DNA of 64,000 nucleotides from Merdimonas faecis. GTDB taxonomy: Bacteria; Bacillota; Clostridia; Lachnospirales; Lachnospiraceae. Where the stretch lies: positions 60,553-124,552 of the forward strand of contig NZ_MIEH01000001.1 of assembly GCF_001754075.1 (NCBI RefSeq), in the 5' to 3' direction. Both the position numbers and the translations under genes were made by a program. A model generated the notes under the pieces. That model did not search any database and had not been told where the DNA came from. It worked only from the letters and a program-made list of their open reading frames with translations. This document shows positions 34,158 through 43,034 of the stretch, one piece after another (the first letter of the stretch is position 1; each line of letters begins with the position of its first letter).

Positions 34158-35055
34158 TACAATAGGGTATTCGATGAAACAAGGGGTAAAGAACATCGGA
34201 AGAAATAAGTTGTTCTCCATTGCTTCCATCGCTACGATGGCGGCGTGTATTTTCCTCTTTGGTCTGTTCTATTCCATTGTGGTAAATTTTAATTATATTG
34301 TGGAGAAAGCCGAGGAAGGCGTGGCGATCACCGTTTTTTTTGAAGAGGATGCCACAGATGAACAGAAAGAAGAGATCGGCGCACAGCTGGAGGCGGCAGA
34401 CGGAGTGCTGGAAGTCAACTATGTCAGCGCTGATGATGCATGGAGCCAGTTCCAGGAAGAATATTTTGGCGACAATGCAGAGCTTGCGGAAGGGTTCCAG
34501 ACAGATAATCCGCTTGCGAATTCCGATAACTATGAAGTATATATGTCAGATGTGTCCAAGCAGTCTGACGTAGTAAAATTTGCAGAGAGTCTGGACGGAG
34601 TCAGGAGCGTAAACCGCTCGGATGTGGTGGCAAGGACCCTGACAAGCGTAAACCGTCTGGTAGGATATGTATCCATTGCGATCATCGCCATCTTGCTGGC
34701 GGTATCAATCTTCCTGATCAGCAACACTGTTACTATGGGTATTACAGTCCGGCGGGAGGAGATTGCGATCATGAAATATATCGGGGCGAAAGACAGTTTT
34801 GTCCGGGCGCCGTTCGTGATCGAAGGTCTTTTAATCGGTGTTGTTGGTGCAGTGATCCCTCTGGTGCTGCTGTACTTTATGTATGACAAGGCTGTGGCTT
34901 ATGTGATGACAAGATTTAGCCTGTTAAATAATATTATTGATTTCCTGCCTGTTATGAGTATTTACCGGACCCTTCTCCCGATTGGCATTGCGTTAGGAGT
35001 CGGAATCGGTTTTGTAGGAAGTTTCTTTACCATTCGTAAGCACCTGAGAGTATAA
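34147..35055 (+). CDS. ftsX: Cell division protein FtsX
   Basis: About 302 residues. One membrane helix at about 22-45, an extracytoplasmic domain (about 46-170) containing FFEEDATDEQKEEI, then three helices in the FtsX/MacB permease domain with VRREEIAIMKYIGAKDSFVRAPFVIEG. The extracellular part is expected to bind the coiled coil of the M23 protein encoded next. The start at ATG 34147 is 9 bases after AAGGTGG; GTG 34135 is less likely. Confidence 0.95.
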   Translation: MRISTIGYSMKQGVKNIGRNKLFSIASIATMAACIFLFGLFYSIVVNFNYIVEKAEEGVAITVFFEEDATDEQKEEIGAQLEAADGVLEVNYVSADDAWSQFQEEYFGDNAELAEGFQTDNPLANSDNYEVYMSDVSKQSDVVKFAESLDGVRSVNRSDVVARTLTSVNRLVGYVSIAIIAILLAVSIFLISNTVTMGITVRREEIAIMKYIGAKDSFVRAPFVIEGLLIGVVGAVIPLVLLYFMYDKAVAYVMTRFSLLNNIIDFLPVMSIYRTLLPIGIALGVGIGFVGSFFTIRKHLRV

Positions 35056-35073
35056 TTTTAAAGGGGGATACAT

Positions 35074-36186
35074 ATGATACGTACAAAGCGAATCATGAGT
35101 CTGGCACTGACATGTACGATGTGCCTGGGGCTCGGGATCCAGGCGGATGCTTCCGAGCTGAATGAGACAAGAGAGAAAGCATCGCAGCTGCAGAATCAAA
35201 AGAAGGCGGCAGAGGACGAGAAAGCCTCGCTGGCGGCGCAGCTGGAGTCGATCGCCGCAGATATGGAGGAGATCCAGAAAAATATCGAGGCGAAGGAAGA
35301 AGAGCTTACTGCAAAAGAAGAAGAGCTGGTTCAGGCAAAGGTCGAGGAAAACAATCAGTATGAGGATATGAAGAAGCGGATCAAATATATGTATGAGAAC
35401 GGAAATGTTCAGTTCATAGAGATCCTTCTGGAGTCTCAGACGATTGCGGATTTCCTGAACAAGGCAGAGTATATCAGTACAATTTCTGAATATGACAGAG
35501 ATATGCTGGATGAGTTTCAGGCTGTTGTAGAGGATGTGGAGCAGCAGGAAGCCGAGATCCAGAAAGAATACGATGAGATGGGCGATATGCAGGATGAGCT
35601 GATCAGCAAGCAGGAAGAGGTATCTACGCTGGTGTCCGAGAAAGAAGCCCAGATCAGCGAGCTGGACAGTCAGCTTGGCGATACCAATGCAAAGCTGGCA
35701 GAGCTTGAGGAAGCGGCTGCGGCGGCTCAGCGTAAGCAGAGTGAGTCCAGCAGCGGATATGTGCCGAATGGCGGCGGTGGATCCGTGATCACAGGAAACG
35801 GCACCTTTACACATCCGTGCCCGGGATATACGTACATTTCCAGCTATTTCGGATACCGGGAGCAGCCGATTCCGGGTGCCAGCACGAACCACAAGGGAAT
35901 GGACTTTGCGGCAGGTACGGGAACGCCGATCTATGCGGCAGCGAGTGGAACGGTGGTGTTTGCGGCATATAGTGGAAATGCAGGTAATATGATCACGATC
36001 AATCATGGGAATGGCCTGACTACAACCTATATGCATTGTAATCAGATTTTTGTATCATCCGGACAGTCGGTCAGCAAAGGACAGAATATTGCAACCGTTG
36101 GAAGTACGGGAAATTCATCCGGTCCGCACCTTCATTTCCAGGTAGAGCAGGGCGGCGTGCCGGTGAATCCGCAGAATTATTTCTAA
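35074..36186 (+). CDS. Coiled-coil M23 peptidase (EnvC/PcsB-like)
   Basis: 370 residues. A signal peptide (cleavage near IQADASE), a long charged coiled coil (about 28-225), and a C-terminal LytM/M23 domain with the zinc motifs NHKGMDFAA and GPHLHFQVE. The coiled coil next to ftsEX is the layout of EnvC in Gram-negatives and of PcsB or CwlO in Firmicutes, whose activity FtsEX controls. Here the M23 domain keeps both HxxxD-type and HxH metal motifs, so it should be an active endopeptidase. AAAGGGGG precedes ATG 35074. Confidence 0.93.
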   Translation: MIRTKRIMSLALTCTMCLGLGIQADASELNETREKASQLQNQKKAAEDEKASLAAQLESIAADMEEIQKNIEAKEEELTAKEEELVQAKVEENNQYEDMKKRIKYMYENGNVQFIEILLESQTIADFLNKAEYISTISEYDRDMLDEFQAVVEDVEQQEAEIQKEYDEMGDMQDELISKQEEVSTLVSEKEAQISELDSQLGDTNAKLAELEEAAAAAQRKQSESSSGYVPNGGGGSVITGNGTFTHPCPGYTYISSYFGYREQPIPGASTNHKGMDFAAGTGTPIYAAASGTVVFAAYSGNAGNMITINHGNGLTTTYMHCNQIFVSSGQSVSKGQNIATVGSTGNSSGPHLHFQVEQGGVPVNPQNYF

Positions 36187-36221
36187 AATCAGGATCATTA
36201 GTTTTGGATGGGAAGAATTCA

Positions 36222-37379
36222 ATGAAAGCAAAAAAGAATTTTTTACAGGGGGCGCTTTTTGGCGCCCTCATTATGTTATGTGGGACAGGAGTTGTTTCCT
36301 GCGGGATCAGACTTTCAGAGGACGCCTCTTCGGAGGAAAAGCTATCGGTACTGAAAGGGCTGATCGATGAAAACTATATTGGAGACGTGGATGAGGAAGC
36401 GTTGGAGGAGGGCATTTACAAGGGCTATATCCAGGGACTTGAAGATCCTTATTCCGTATATTACAACGAAGAGGAGACAAAGGATCTCTATGAGACGACG
36501 GAAGGGGAATACAGTGGGATCGGTGCGGTTCTAAGCCAGGATCTGGAGAGCGGTGTGATCACTCTGGTTCAGATTTATGAGGGTTCTCCGGCTGCGAAGG
36601 CGGGGTTAAAGGACAATGATATCCTGACGAAGGTCGGTGACATAGAGGTGACAGGTATGGATCTCTCCGAAGTGGTGACCTATATTAAGGGAGAGAAGGG
36701 GACAGATGTGGATCTGACCGTACTTCGCGGAGAGGATGCGGAAGAGATTACAGTGACTGCTACCAGGGATACTGTGGAGGCTCAGACGGTAAAATACGAG
36801 ATGCTGGAGGGGCAGACCGGATATCTTTCTGTATCGGAATTTGATTCTGTGACCTATGCACAGTACGAAGAGGCGCTGAACAAACTGACGGATCAGGGAA
36901 TGACAGGGCTGATCGTGGATCTTAGGAACAACCCGGGCGGCAATCTGAATACCGTGTGTGAAATGCTGGATATGGTTTTGCCGAAGGGAACGATTGTGTA
37001 CACCGAGGATAAAGACGGAAAGCGGGAAACTGCCACATCCGATGATGAACATCAGATCAATGTGCCGATGGTGGTGTTGGTTAATGGAAACAGTGCCAGC
37101 GCTTCTGAAATCTATGCAGGCGCCATTCAGGATTATGGGATCGGCAAGATTGTAGGTACACAGACCTACGGAAAAGGTGTGGTTCAGCAGATTTTTGATC
37201 TGGGAGACGGCACCAGTGTGAAACTGACCATTGCAGAGTATTTTACGCCCAACGGGCGAAGCATTGACGGCGAAGGCATTACTCCCGATGTGGAAGTGGA
37301 ATATGAAGCGGACGAGAATAATCCCGAAGCCGATAATCAGCTGGAAAAAGCGCTGGAAGTGATGAAAGAAGAACAATAA
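36222..37379 (+). CDS. S41-family C-terminal processing protease
   Basis: About 385 residues. An N-terminal hydrophobic anchor (about 5-30), a PDZ domain (SGIGAVLSQDLESGVITL to EGSPAAKAGLKDNDILTKVG), and the tail-specific protease core with the Ser in NGNSASASEIYAGA and the Lys in TYGKGVVQ, the catalytic dyad. It cleaves C-termini of envelope proteins. ATG 36222 is preferred over TTG 36204; both have weak ribosome sites. It closes the ftsEX-M23 group and likely processes a protein of that group. Confidence 0.9.
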   Translation: MKAKKNFLQGALFGALIMLCGTGVVSCGIRLSEDASSEEKLSVLKGLIDENYIGDVDEEALEEGIYKGYIQGLEDPYSVYYNEEETKDLYETTEGEYSGIGAVLSQDLESGVITLVQIYEGSPAAKAGLKDNDILTKVGDIEVTGMDLSEVVTYIKGEKGTDVDLTVLRGEDAEEITVTATRDTVEAQTVKYEMLEGQTGYLSVSEFDSVTYAQYEEALNKLTDQGMTGLIVDLRNNPGGNLNTVCEMLDMVLPKGTIVYTEDKDGKRETATSDDEHQINVPMVVLVNGNSASASEIYAGAIQDYGIGKIVGTQTYGKGVVQQIFDLGDGTSVKLTIAEYFTPNGRSIDGEGITPDVEVEYEADENNPEADNQLEKALEVMKEEQ

Positions 37380-37486
37380 GAAATGGAATTAGCCTTTTCT
37401 TTTCTGCGCCCCCTATGTTAAAATAAACTAAATGTGGAATTTTGATAGAAATATCCGAAAGATTTTCAAGGGAAAGGAAAGCAGAT

Positions 37487-38785
37487 ATGACAATTTTAAT
37501 CCAAAACGGACACGTGGTGGATCCGCTGACAAAACGGGACGAGGTATGTGATGTGCTGGTCGCGGATGGAAAGATCAGAAAGGTTGGCGTATCCCTCCAG
37601 GATGAAGCGGACAGGATCTTAGATGCGTCCGGCTGCTATGTGATGCCGGGATTTATCGACCTGCATGTACATTTCCGGGATCCGGGGCTGACCTATAAGG
37701 AGACTCTGGAGACGGGCGGAAAAGCAGCGGTCAGAGGGGGAGTCACCACCGTATGTGCGATGCCGAATACCAGACCGGTGATCGACTCCGGAGAAAAAGT
37801 GGAAGATGTTCATAAAAGGGCCAGGGAGGTTTCCCCCGCACATGTAATCCAGATCGGAGCCGTGACTATGGGACAGTCAGGCAAGGAACTGGCAGATATT
37901 GCCGGGATGGCGAAGGCCGGATGCCATGCCATCAGCGAAGACGGCAAATCTGTTATGAATGCCTCTTTGTATCGGAAAGGAATGAAGGAAGCAAAGAAAA
38001 ACGGAGTGTCTGTCTTTGCCCACTGTGAGGATATCACGATGGTGGAGGGCGGCGTCATGAACGCGGATGAAAACGCAAAGCGGCTGGGGCTTCCCGGTAT
38101 CACGAATTCGGTAGAGGACGTGATCGCGGCAAGAGACATTCTTTTGGCAAAGGAGACAGGTGTGAGGCTTCATCTGTGCCACTGCTCAACGGCGGACAGC
38201 GTAGAGATGATCCGTCTGGCAAAGGAAGAAGGCCTGCCGGTGACCGGCGAGGTGTGTCCGCACCATTTTACCCTGAGTGCAGATGACATCAGGGAGGACG
38301 ACGCTAATTTTAAGATGAATCCGCCGCTTCGGAGCCGGGAAGACGTAGAAGCACTCCGGAAAGGATTGAAAGACGGCGTTATGGATGTGATCGCGACAGA
38401 TCATGCCCCTCACGGAGAGGAAGAAAAGAGTCAGTCCATGATGGATGCGCCGTTTGGAATCGTAGGATTGGAGACGTCGGCGGCGCTGACTTATACAGAG
38501 CTTGTAAAGACAGGGATTTTGAGTATCATGGATATGGCAGAGAAGATGAGCTATAATCCGGCAAAGATCCTGGGCCTTGCAGAGAAAGGCTCTGTATCAG
38601 AAGAAATGGACGCAGACCTTGTGGTGTTTGATCCGAAACGGATCTACCGGATCGACAAGACTACATTTTTGTCGAAAGGAAAAAATACACCTTTTGACGG
38701 ACGGGAAGTGACCGGAGATGTGAAATACACTCTGGTGGACGGAGAAGTTGTATACGAAAATCAGGCATTGACAGGAGGAAAATAA
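37487..38785 (+). CDS. pyrC: Dihydroorotase
   Basis: 432 residues of the type I amidohydrolase fold. Metal ligands HVHFRDPG near residue 60, a lysine region in TGGKAAVRGGVT, FAHCED and HLCHCSTADS, and the Asp of IATDHAPHGEEEK. It cyclises carbamoyl aspartate to dihydroorotate. GGAAAGGAAAGC lies before ATG 37487; the upstream in-frame start (37442) is not supported. pyrF follows directly. No pyrR, pyrB or carbamoyl phosphate synthase gene is present in this cluster. Confidence 0.95.
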   Translation: MTILIQNGHVVDPLTKRDEVCDVLVADGKIRKVGVSLQDEADRILDASGCYVMPGFIDLHVHFRDPGLTYKETLETGGKAAVRGGVTTVCAMPNTRPVIDSGEKVEDVHKRAREVSPAHVIQIGAVTMGQSGKELADIAGMAKAGCHAISEDGKSVMNASLYRKGMKEAKKNGVSVFAHCEDITMVEGGVMNADENAKRLGLPGITNSVEDVIAARDILLAKETGVRLHLCHCSTADSVEMIRLAKEEGLPVTGEVCPHHFTLSADDIREDDANFKMNPPLRSREDVEALRKGLKDGVMDVIATDHAPHGEEEKSQSMMDAPFGIVGLETSAALTYTELVKTGILSIMDMAEKMSYNPAKILGLAEKGSVSEEMDADLVVFDPKRIYRIDKTTFLSKGKNTPFDGREVTGDVKYTLVDGEVVYENQALTGGK

Positions 38786-38786
38786 G

Positions 38787-39710
38787 GTGATTGATCAGTT
38801 AGTAGCCAATATTAAGAAAACAGGGGCGCCTATCGTAGTAGGATTAGACCCGATGCTCAGCTATGTGCCGGAGCATGTACAGAAAAAAGCGTATGCAGAG
38901 TACGGCGAGACGCTGGAAGGAGCAGCGGAGGCCATCTGGCAGTTCAATAAAGAAATCGTGGACAAGACCTATGATCTGATCCCGGCAGTGAAGCCTCAGA
39001 TTGCGATGTACGAGCAGTTTGGGATCCCGGGGCTTGTGGCGTTTAAAAAGACTGTGGATTACTGTAAGGAGAAGGGGCTGGTAGTCATTGGCGATATCAA
39101 GCGCGGAGACATCGGATCTACTTCTGCGGCTTACGCAACAGGACATATCGGAAAAGTACAGGTGGGAAGCAATACTTACGCACCGTTCGATGAGGATTTT
39201 GTGACGGTCAACCCTTATCTGGGATCTGACGGTGTAAAGCCCTTTGTGGAGGTATGCAAGAAAGAACAGAAAGGCCTTTTCATCCTGGTAAAAACATCCA
39301 ATCCGTCCAGCGGAGAATTTCAGGATCAGCTGATCGACGGACGTCCGCTCTATGAGCTGGTAGGTGAGAAGGTGAATGAATGGGGCCAGGAGTGCATGGG
39401 ATGTTCCTACAGCTATATCGGAGCCGTTGTAGGCGCAACCTATCCGGAAATGGGAAAGGTACTGCGTAAGATCATGCCGAAAGCCTACATCCTGGTGCCG
39501 GGCTATGGCGCTCAGGGAGGACAGGGCAAAGACCTGGTGCATTTCTTCAATGAGGACGGCCTGGGAGCCATCATCAATTCCTCACGCGGCATCATTGCGG
39601 CATATAAGCAGGAAAAGTACGCATCCTTCGGAGCCGAGGCCTTCGGAGACGCGTCCAGGGCTGCGGTGGAGGACATGATCGCTGACATCAGCGGAGCGTT
39701 AAATGGTTAA
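38787..39710 (+). CDS. pyrF: Orotidine 5'-phosphate decarboxylase
   Basis: 307 residues, the long type 2 form. The N-terminal VGLDPMLSYVP, the catalytic VIGDIKRGDIGST and the phosphate-binding PGYGAQGGQG are present. It makes UMP from OMP. The start is GTG 38787, with AGGAGG about 8 bases upstream inside the end of pyrC. The gene is followed by the REP-like tract (39714-39791), which lies between it and pyrK inside the operon. Confidence 0.95.
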   Translation: MIDQLVANIKKTGAPIVVGLDPMLSYVPEHVQKKAYAEYGETLEGAAEAIWQFNKEIVDKTYDLIPAVKPQIAMYEQFGIPGLVAFKKTVDYCKEKGLVVIGDIKRGDIGSTSAAYATGHIGKVQVGSNTYAPFDEDFVTVNPYLGSDGVKPFVEVCKKEQKGLFILVKTSNPSSGEFQDQLIDGRPLYELVGEKVNEWGQECMGCSYSYIGAVVGATYPEMGKVLRKIMPKAYILVPGYGAQGGQGKDLVHFFNEDGLGAIINSSRGIIAAYKQEKYASFGAEAFGDASRAAVEDMIADISGALNG

Positions 39711-39713
39711 CAG

Positions 39714-39791
39714 GGGACGTAGACAAACGCAAAAGGTGTACGTCCCCAATTGACAAACAGGGTGTCCCCAACCGACAAACAGGGTGTCCCC
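39714..39791. repeat. REP-like GGGGAC repeat tract
   Basis: It starts with GGGGACGTAGAC (39714-39725), which is inverted as GTGTACGTCCCC after an 11-base centre. Then GACAAACAGGGTGTCCCC occurs twice (39752-39769 and 39774-39791), with a 22-base period. The GGGGACGTAGAC core is the same as in the palindrome at 20667-20731. It lies between pyrF and pyrK and ends 15 bases before the pyrK start. Confidence 0.8.
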
Positions 39792-39806
39792 GAAAGGAGA
39801 TTTCAG

Positions 39807-40586
39807 ATGAAGAAGAAGGAACGTGCGGCGGTGATTTCGCAGGAATCGCTGGCTGCAGGGATTTTTAGTATGTGGATCCGTACGGATGCGGCGGCGGAGG
39901 CGCGGCCAGGCCAGTTTATCTCGATGTACACGGAGGACGGGACGAAGCTCCTGCCGCGTCCGATCAGCATCTGTGAGATAGACAGGGAAGGTCAGGCGCT
40001 GCGCGTGGTGTACCGTGTGACGGGACCGGATACGGGAACAGAGCAGTTTTCCAGGCTTGGAGCCGGAGACGGGATCTGGCTTGTGGGTCCTCTTGGCAAC
40101 GGCTTCCCGGTGGAAAAGGCAGAAGAAAAGCGTGCTTTCCTGATGGGCGGAGGCATTGGAGTGCCGCCGATCCTGGAGCTTGCCAAGCAGATGAAATGTG
40201 AAAAAAAGCAGATTGTTGTAGGATACCGGGATGAACAGACTTTTCTGCGGGATGAATTTTCCCGGAATGGAGAGCTGTATATTTCGACGGAAGACGGAAG
40301 CGTAGGGACAAAAGGAAATGTGATGGATGCCGTCAGGGAAAACCATCTGGATGCTGATATCATCTATGCCTGCGGACCGACGCCGATGCTGCGTGCGATC
40401 AAGGATTATGCGGCCGGGCATGGAATTGAATGTTATATTTCCCTGGAGGAGCGCATGGCCTGCGGGATCGGTGCTTGCCTGGGCTGCGTGTGCAAAAGCA
40501 AAGAAAAGGATGCGCACAGCAATGTGCATAACAAACGGGTCTGCAAAGACGGACCAGTTTTCCTGGCTTCGGAGGTGGAAATCTGA
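39807..40586 (+). CDS. pyrK: Dihydroorotate dehydrogenase B, electron-transfer subunit
   Basis: 259 residues. FAD-binding RPISICEIDREG, the NAD-binding GGGIGVPPILELAK, and the C-terminal [2Fe-2S] cluster with CGIGACLGCVC and a later Cys in KRVCKDGPVF. It passes electrons from PyrD to NAD+. AAAGGAGA precedes ATG 39807; the upstream part of the open frame lies in the repeat tract and is not coding. The stop overlaps the pyrD start. Confidence 0.95.
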   Translation: MKKKERAAVISQESLAAGIFSMWIRTDAAAEARPGQFISMYTEDGTKLLPRPISICEIDREGQALRVVYRVTGPDTGTEQFSRLGAGDGIWLVGPLGNGFPVEKAEEKRAFLMGGGIGVPPILELAKQMKCEKKQIVVGYRDEQTFLRDEFSRNGELYISTEDGSVGTKGNVMDAVRENHLDADIIYACGPTPMLRAIKDYAAGHGIECYISLEERMACGIGACLGCVCKSKEKDAHSNVHNKRVCKDGPVFLASEVEI

Positions 40587-41491
40587 TGAATACGAAAATC
40601 AATATTGCAGGTGTGGAATGGAAAAATCCTGTGACAGTAGCCTCCGGGACCTTCGGATCCGGGGAGGAATTTTCAGAGTATGTGGATCTGAACCGGCTGG
40701 GCGCGGTGACGACCAAGGGCGTGGCAAATGTGCCGTGGGCCGGAAACCCGACGCCCCGCGTGGCAGAGGTCTACGGCGGCATGATGAATGCCATCGGCCT
40801 CCAGAATCCGGGAGTGGATGTGTTCTGCGAGAGAGATATTCCGTTTCTTCGGAAATATGACACAAAGATCATTGTAAATGTGTGCGGACATGCGCCGGAA
40901 GAATACCTGGCGGTGGTGGAGCGTCTGGCAGATGAGCCAATTGATATGATGGAGATCAACATTTCCTGTCCAAATGTCAATGCCGGTTTTCTGGCTTTTG
41001 GACAGGATGCCAGGAATGTAGAGACGCTGACGGCACAGATCAAAAAGCTGGCAAAGCAGCCGGTGATTATGAAGCTGACCCCCAATGTAACGGATATTAC
41101 TGAGATTGCCAGAGCAGCAGAGGCCGGAGGAGCCGATGCGGTATCGCTGATCAATACGCTGACAGGCATGAAAATAGATATCCACAGGCGGACATTTGCA
41201 CTGGCCAATAAGACTGGCGGGGTGTCGGGTCCGGCTATCCATCCGGTTGCCGTGCGCATGGTCTATCAGACGGCGCAGGCAGTCAAGATCCCGGTGATCG
41301 GCATGGGAGGCATCGCTACGGCTGAGGACGCGATAGAGATGATCCTTGCGGGAGCCACGGCCGTCGCGGTGGGAACAGCTAATTTTGCAGATCCGCAGAC
41401 TGCAGAAAAGGTCGTGGAAGGCATCGAGCACTATATGGAACAATACGGAATTGAAGATATTCATGATCTGATTGGAGGGGTGCGTGAATAG
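40586..41491 (+). CDS. pyrD: Dihydroorotate dehydrogenase B, catalytic subunit
   Basis: 301 residues of class 1B. VASGTFGSGEE at the N-terminus, the catalytic Cys in EINISCPNVNAG, the FMN-binding VIGMGGIATAEDA and NTLTGMKID. With PyrK it oxidises dihydroorotate to orotate in an NAD-dependent cytosolic complex. The start overlaps the stop of pyrK. A membrane protein gene begins on the next base after its stop; pyrE, the usual neighbour in this order, is 14 kb away. Confidence 0.95.
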   Translation: MNTKINIAGVEWKNPVTVASGTFGSGEEFSEYVDLNRLGAVTTKGVANVPWAGNPTPRVAEVYGGMMNAIGLQNPGVDVFCERDIPFLRKYDTKIIVNVCGHAPEEYLAVVERLADEPIDMMEINISCPNVNAGFLAFGQDARNVETLTAQIKKLAKQPVIMKLTPNVTDITEIARAAEAGGADAVSLINTLTGMKIDIHRRTFALANKTGGVSGPAIHPVAVRMVYQTAQAVKIPVIGMGGIATAEDAIEMILAGATAVAVGTANFADPQTAEKVVEGIEHYMEQYGIEDIHDLIGGVRE

Positions 41492-43024
41492 ATGAATTTA
41501 TACCAGAATAGATTTGCAGAGAAACTGAGGGAGGCCCTGACAGCAGTGTCTCCCACAATAGGAATTGTATTGCTGTTAAGTTTTACGATCGCACCAATCC
41601 CGCCCAGTATACTTCTTTTGTTTTTGTTTGGGGCAGTGATGCTGATCGTTGGGATGATGTTTTTTACACTGGGAGCTGAGCTGGCGATGACGCCGGTAGG
41701 AGAAAGGATCGGCACCAGGATCGCACAGTCCCGGAAGCTTGGAATTGTTTTGCTTCTTTGTTTCGTTTTAGGGTTTGTCATTACGATATCGGAGCCGGAT
41801 CTGCAGGTGCTTGCGGAACAGGTTCCGTCCGTTCCCAATGCTGTACTGATCGTTGCAGTGGCAGCAGGTGTGGGAGTCTTTCTGATGATTGCAATGCTCC
41901 GTATGCTGTTTTCGAAAACATTACGGATGCTTCTGATTATATTTTATCTCCTGATATTTGCATTAGCTTTTTTTGTGCCGGATGATTTTATATCCGTTGC
42001 ATTTGATTCGGGCGGAGTCACGACCGGCCCCATGACAGTACCATTTATCATGGCGCTGGGTGTGGGATTTGCCGCAGTGCGAAGCGATAAACACGCGGAG
42101 GACGATAGTTTTGGTCTGGTGGCGCTGTGCTCCATTGGCCCGATTCTGGCTGTCCTTTTGCTGGGGCTTTTATATCACCCGGAAAACACGGCCTACACAC
42201 CGTCAGAGATTCCGGTGATCCGGGATTCGGTAGAACTCTGGAAATATTTTGCTACCGGTCTGCCACAGTATATCGAGGAGATTGCAATTTCGCTGCTGCC
42301 GATCGTGGCTTTCTTTGCGGTTTTTCAGATCATTTCCCTGAAAATGAAGGGACGTGCCCTTCTGAAGGTTGTAATCGGAATCCTATATACCTATGTAGGG
42401 CTGGTATTATTCCTGACCGGCGTTAACGTCGGGTTTATGCCTGCAGGAAACTATCTGGGGGAGACGATTGCAGGGCTTTCCTACCGCTGGGTGCTGATCC
42501 CAATTGGTATGGTGATCGGATATTTTATCGTTAAGGCCGAGCCGGCAGTTTACGTGCTGAAGGAGCAGGTGGAGGAAATCACGTCAGGGGCGATTTCAGG
42601 AGAAGCTATGGGACTAAGCCTTTCTCTGGGGGTGGCAGCCTCTATTGGCCTTGCCATGATCCGGGTGCTGACAGGAATCTCGATTTTCTGGTTTATCCTT
42701 CCGGGATATTTTATAGCTCTTTGTCTGTCTTTTTTCGTACCGAAAATTTTTACAGCTATTGCGTTTGACTCTGGCGGTGTCGCTTCCGGACCAATGACGG
42801 CCACTTTCCTTCTGCCCTTTGCTATGGGGGCGTGTCAGGCAGTGGGAGGAAATATCGTACAGGATGCCTTTGGAGTGGTGGCTATGGTAGCCATGACGCC
42901 GCTGATCACGATCCAGGTAATGGGTGCAATCTATAAATACCGGTCTGAACATACAGAAGACAGCGGACTGGTGGAGGCGTCCTATCTGGATACCTGGGCG
43001 GATGACGACATCATAGAATTATAG
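41492..43024 (+). CDS. DUF1538 integral membrane protein
   Basis: 510 residues with about 12 hydrophobic helices. The two halves repeat the same unit: FISVAFDSGGVTTGPMTVPF in the first and FTAIAFDSGGVASGPMTATF in the second, the DUF1538 signature, showing an internal duplication. It is presumed to be a transporter; no substrate is known. It starts on the base after the pyrD stop, with GGAGGGG inside the end of pyrD, and is followed 10 bases later by a tandem PII-like gene, which is a likely regulator of its activity. Confidence 0.85.
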   Translation: MNLYQNRFAEKLREALTAVSPTIGIVLLLSFTIAPIPPSILLLFLFGAVMLIVGMMFFTLGAELAMTPVGERIGTRIAQSRKLGIVLLLCFVLGFVITISEPDLQVLAEQVPSVPNAVLIVAVAAGVGVFLMIAMLRMLFSKTLRMLLIIFYLLIFALAFFVPDDFISVAFDSGGVTTGPMTVPFIMALGVGFAAVRSDKHAEDDSFGLVALCSIGPILAVLLLGLLYHPENTAYTPSEIPVIRDSVELWKYFATGLPQYIEEIAISLLPIVAFFAVFQIISLKMKGRALLKVVIGILYTYVGLVLFLTGVNVGFMPAGNYLGETIAGLSYRWVLIPIGMVIGYFIVKAEPAVYVLKEQVEEITSGAISGEAMGLSLSLGVAASIGLAMIRVLTGISIFWFILPGYFIALCLSFFVPKIFTAIAFDSGGVASGPMTATFLLPFAMGACQAVGGNIVQDAFGVVAMVAMTPLITIQVMGAIYKYRSEHTEDSGLVEASYLDTWADDDIIEL

Positions 43025-43034
43025 GAGGAGCCGA

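Noticed and set aside
40673..41464. A 263-codon minus-strand frame opposite pyrD
   Set aside because: It is a shadow of pyrD, which is complete and certain.
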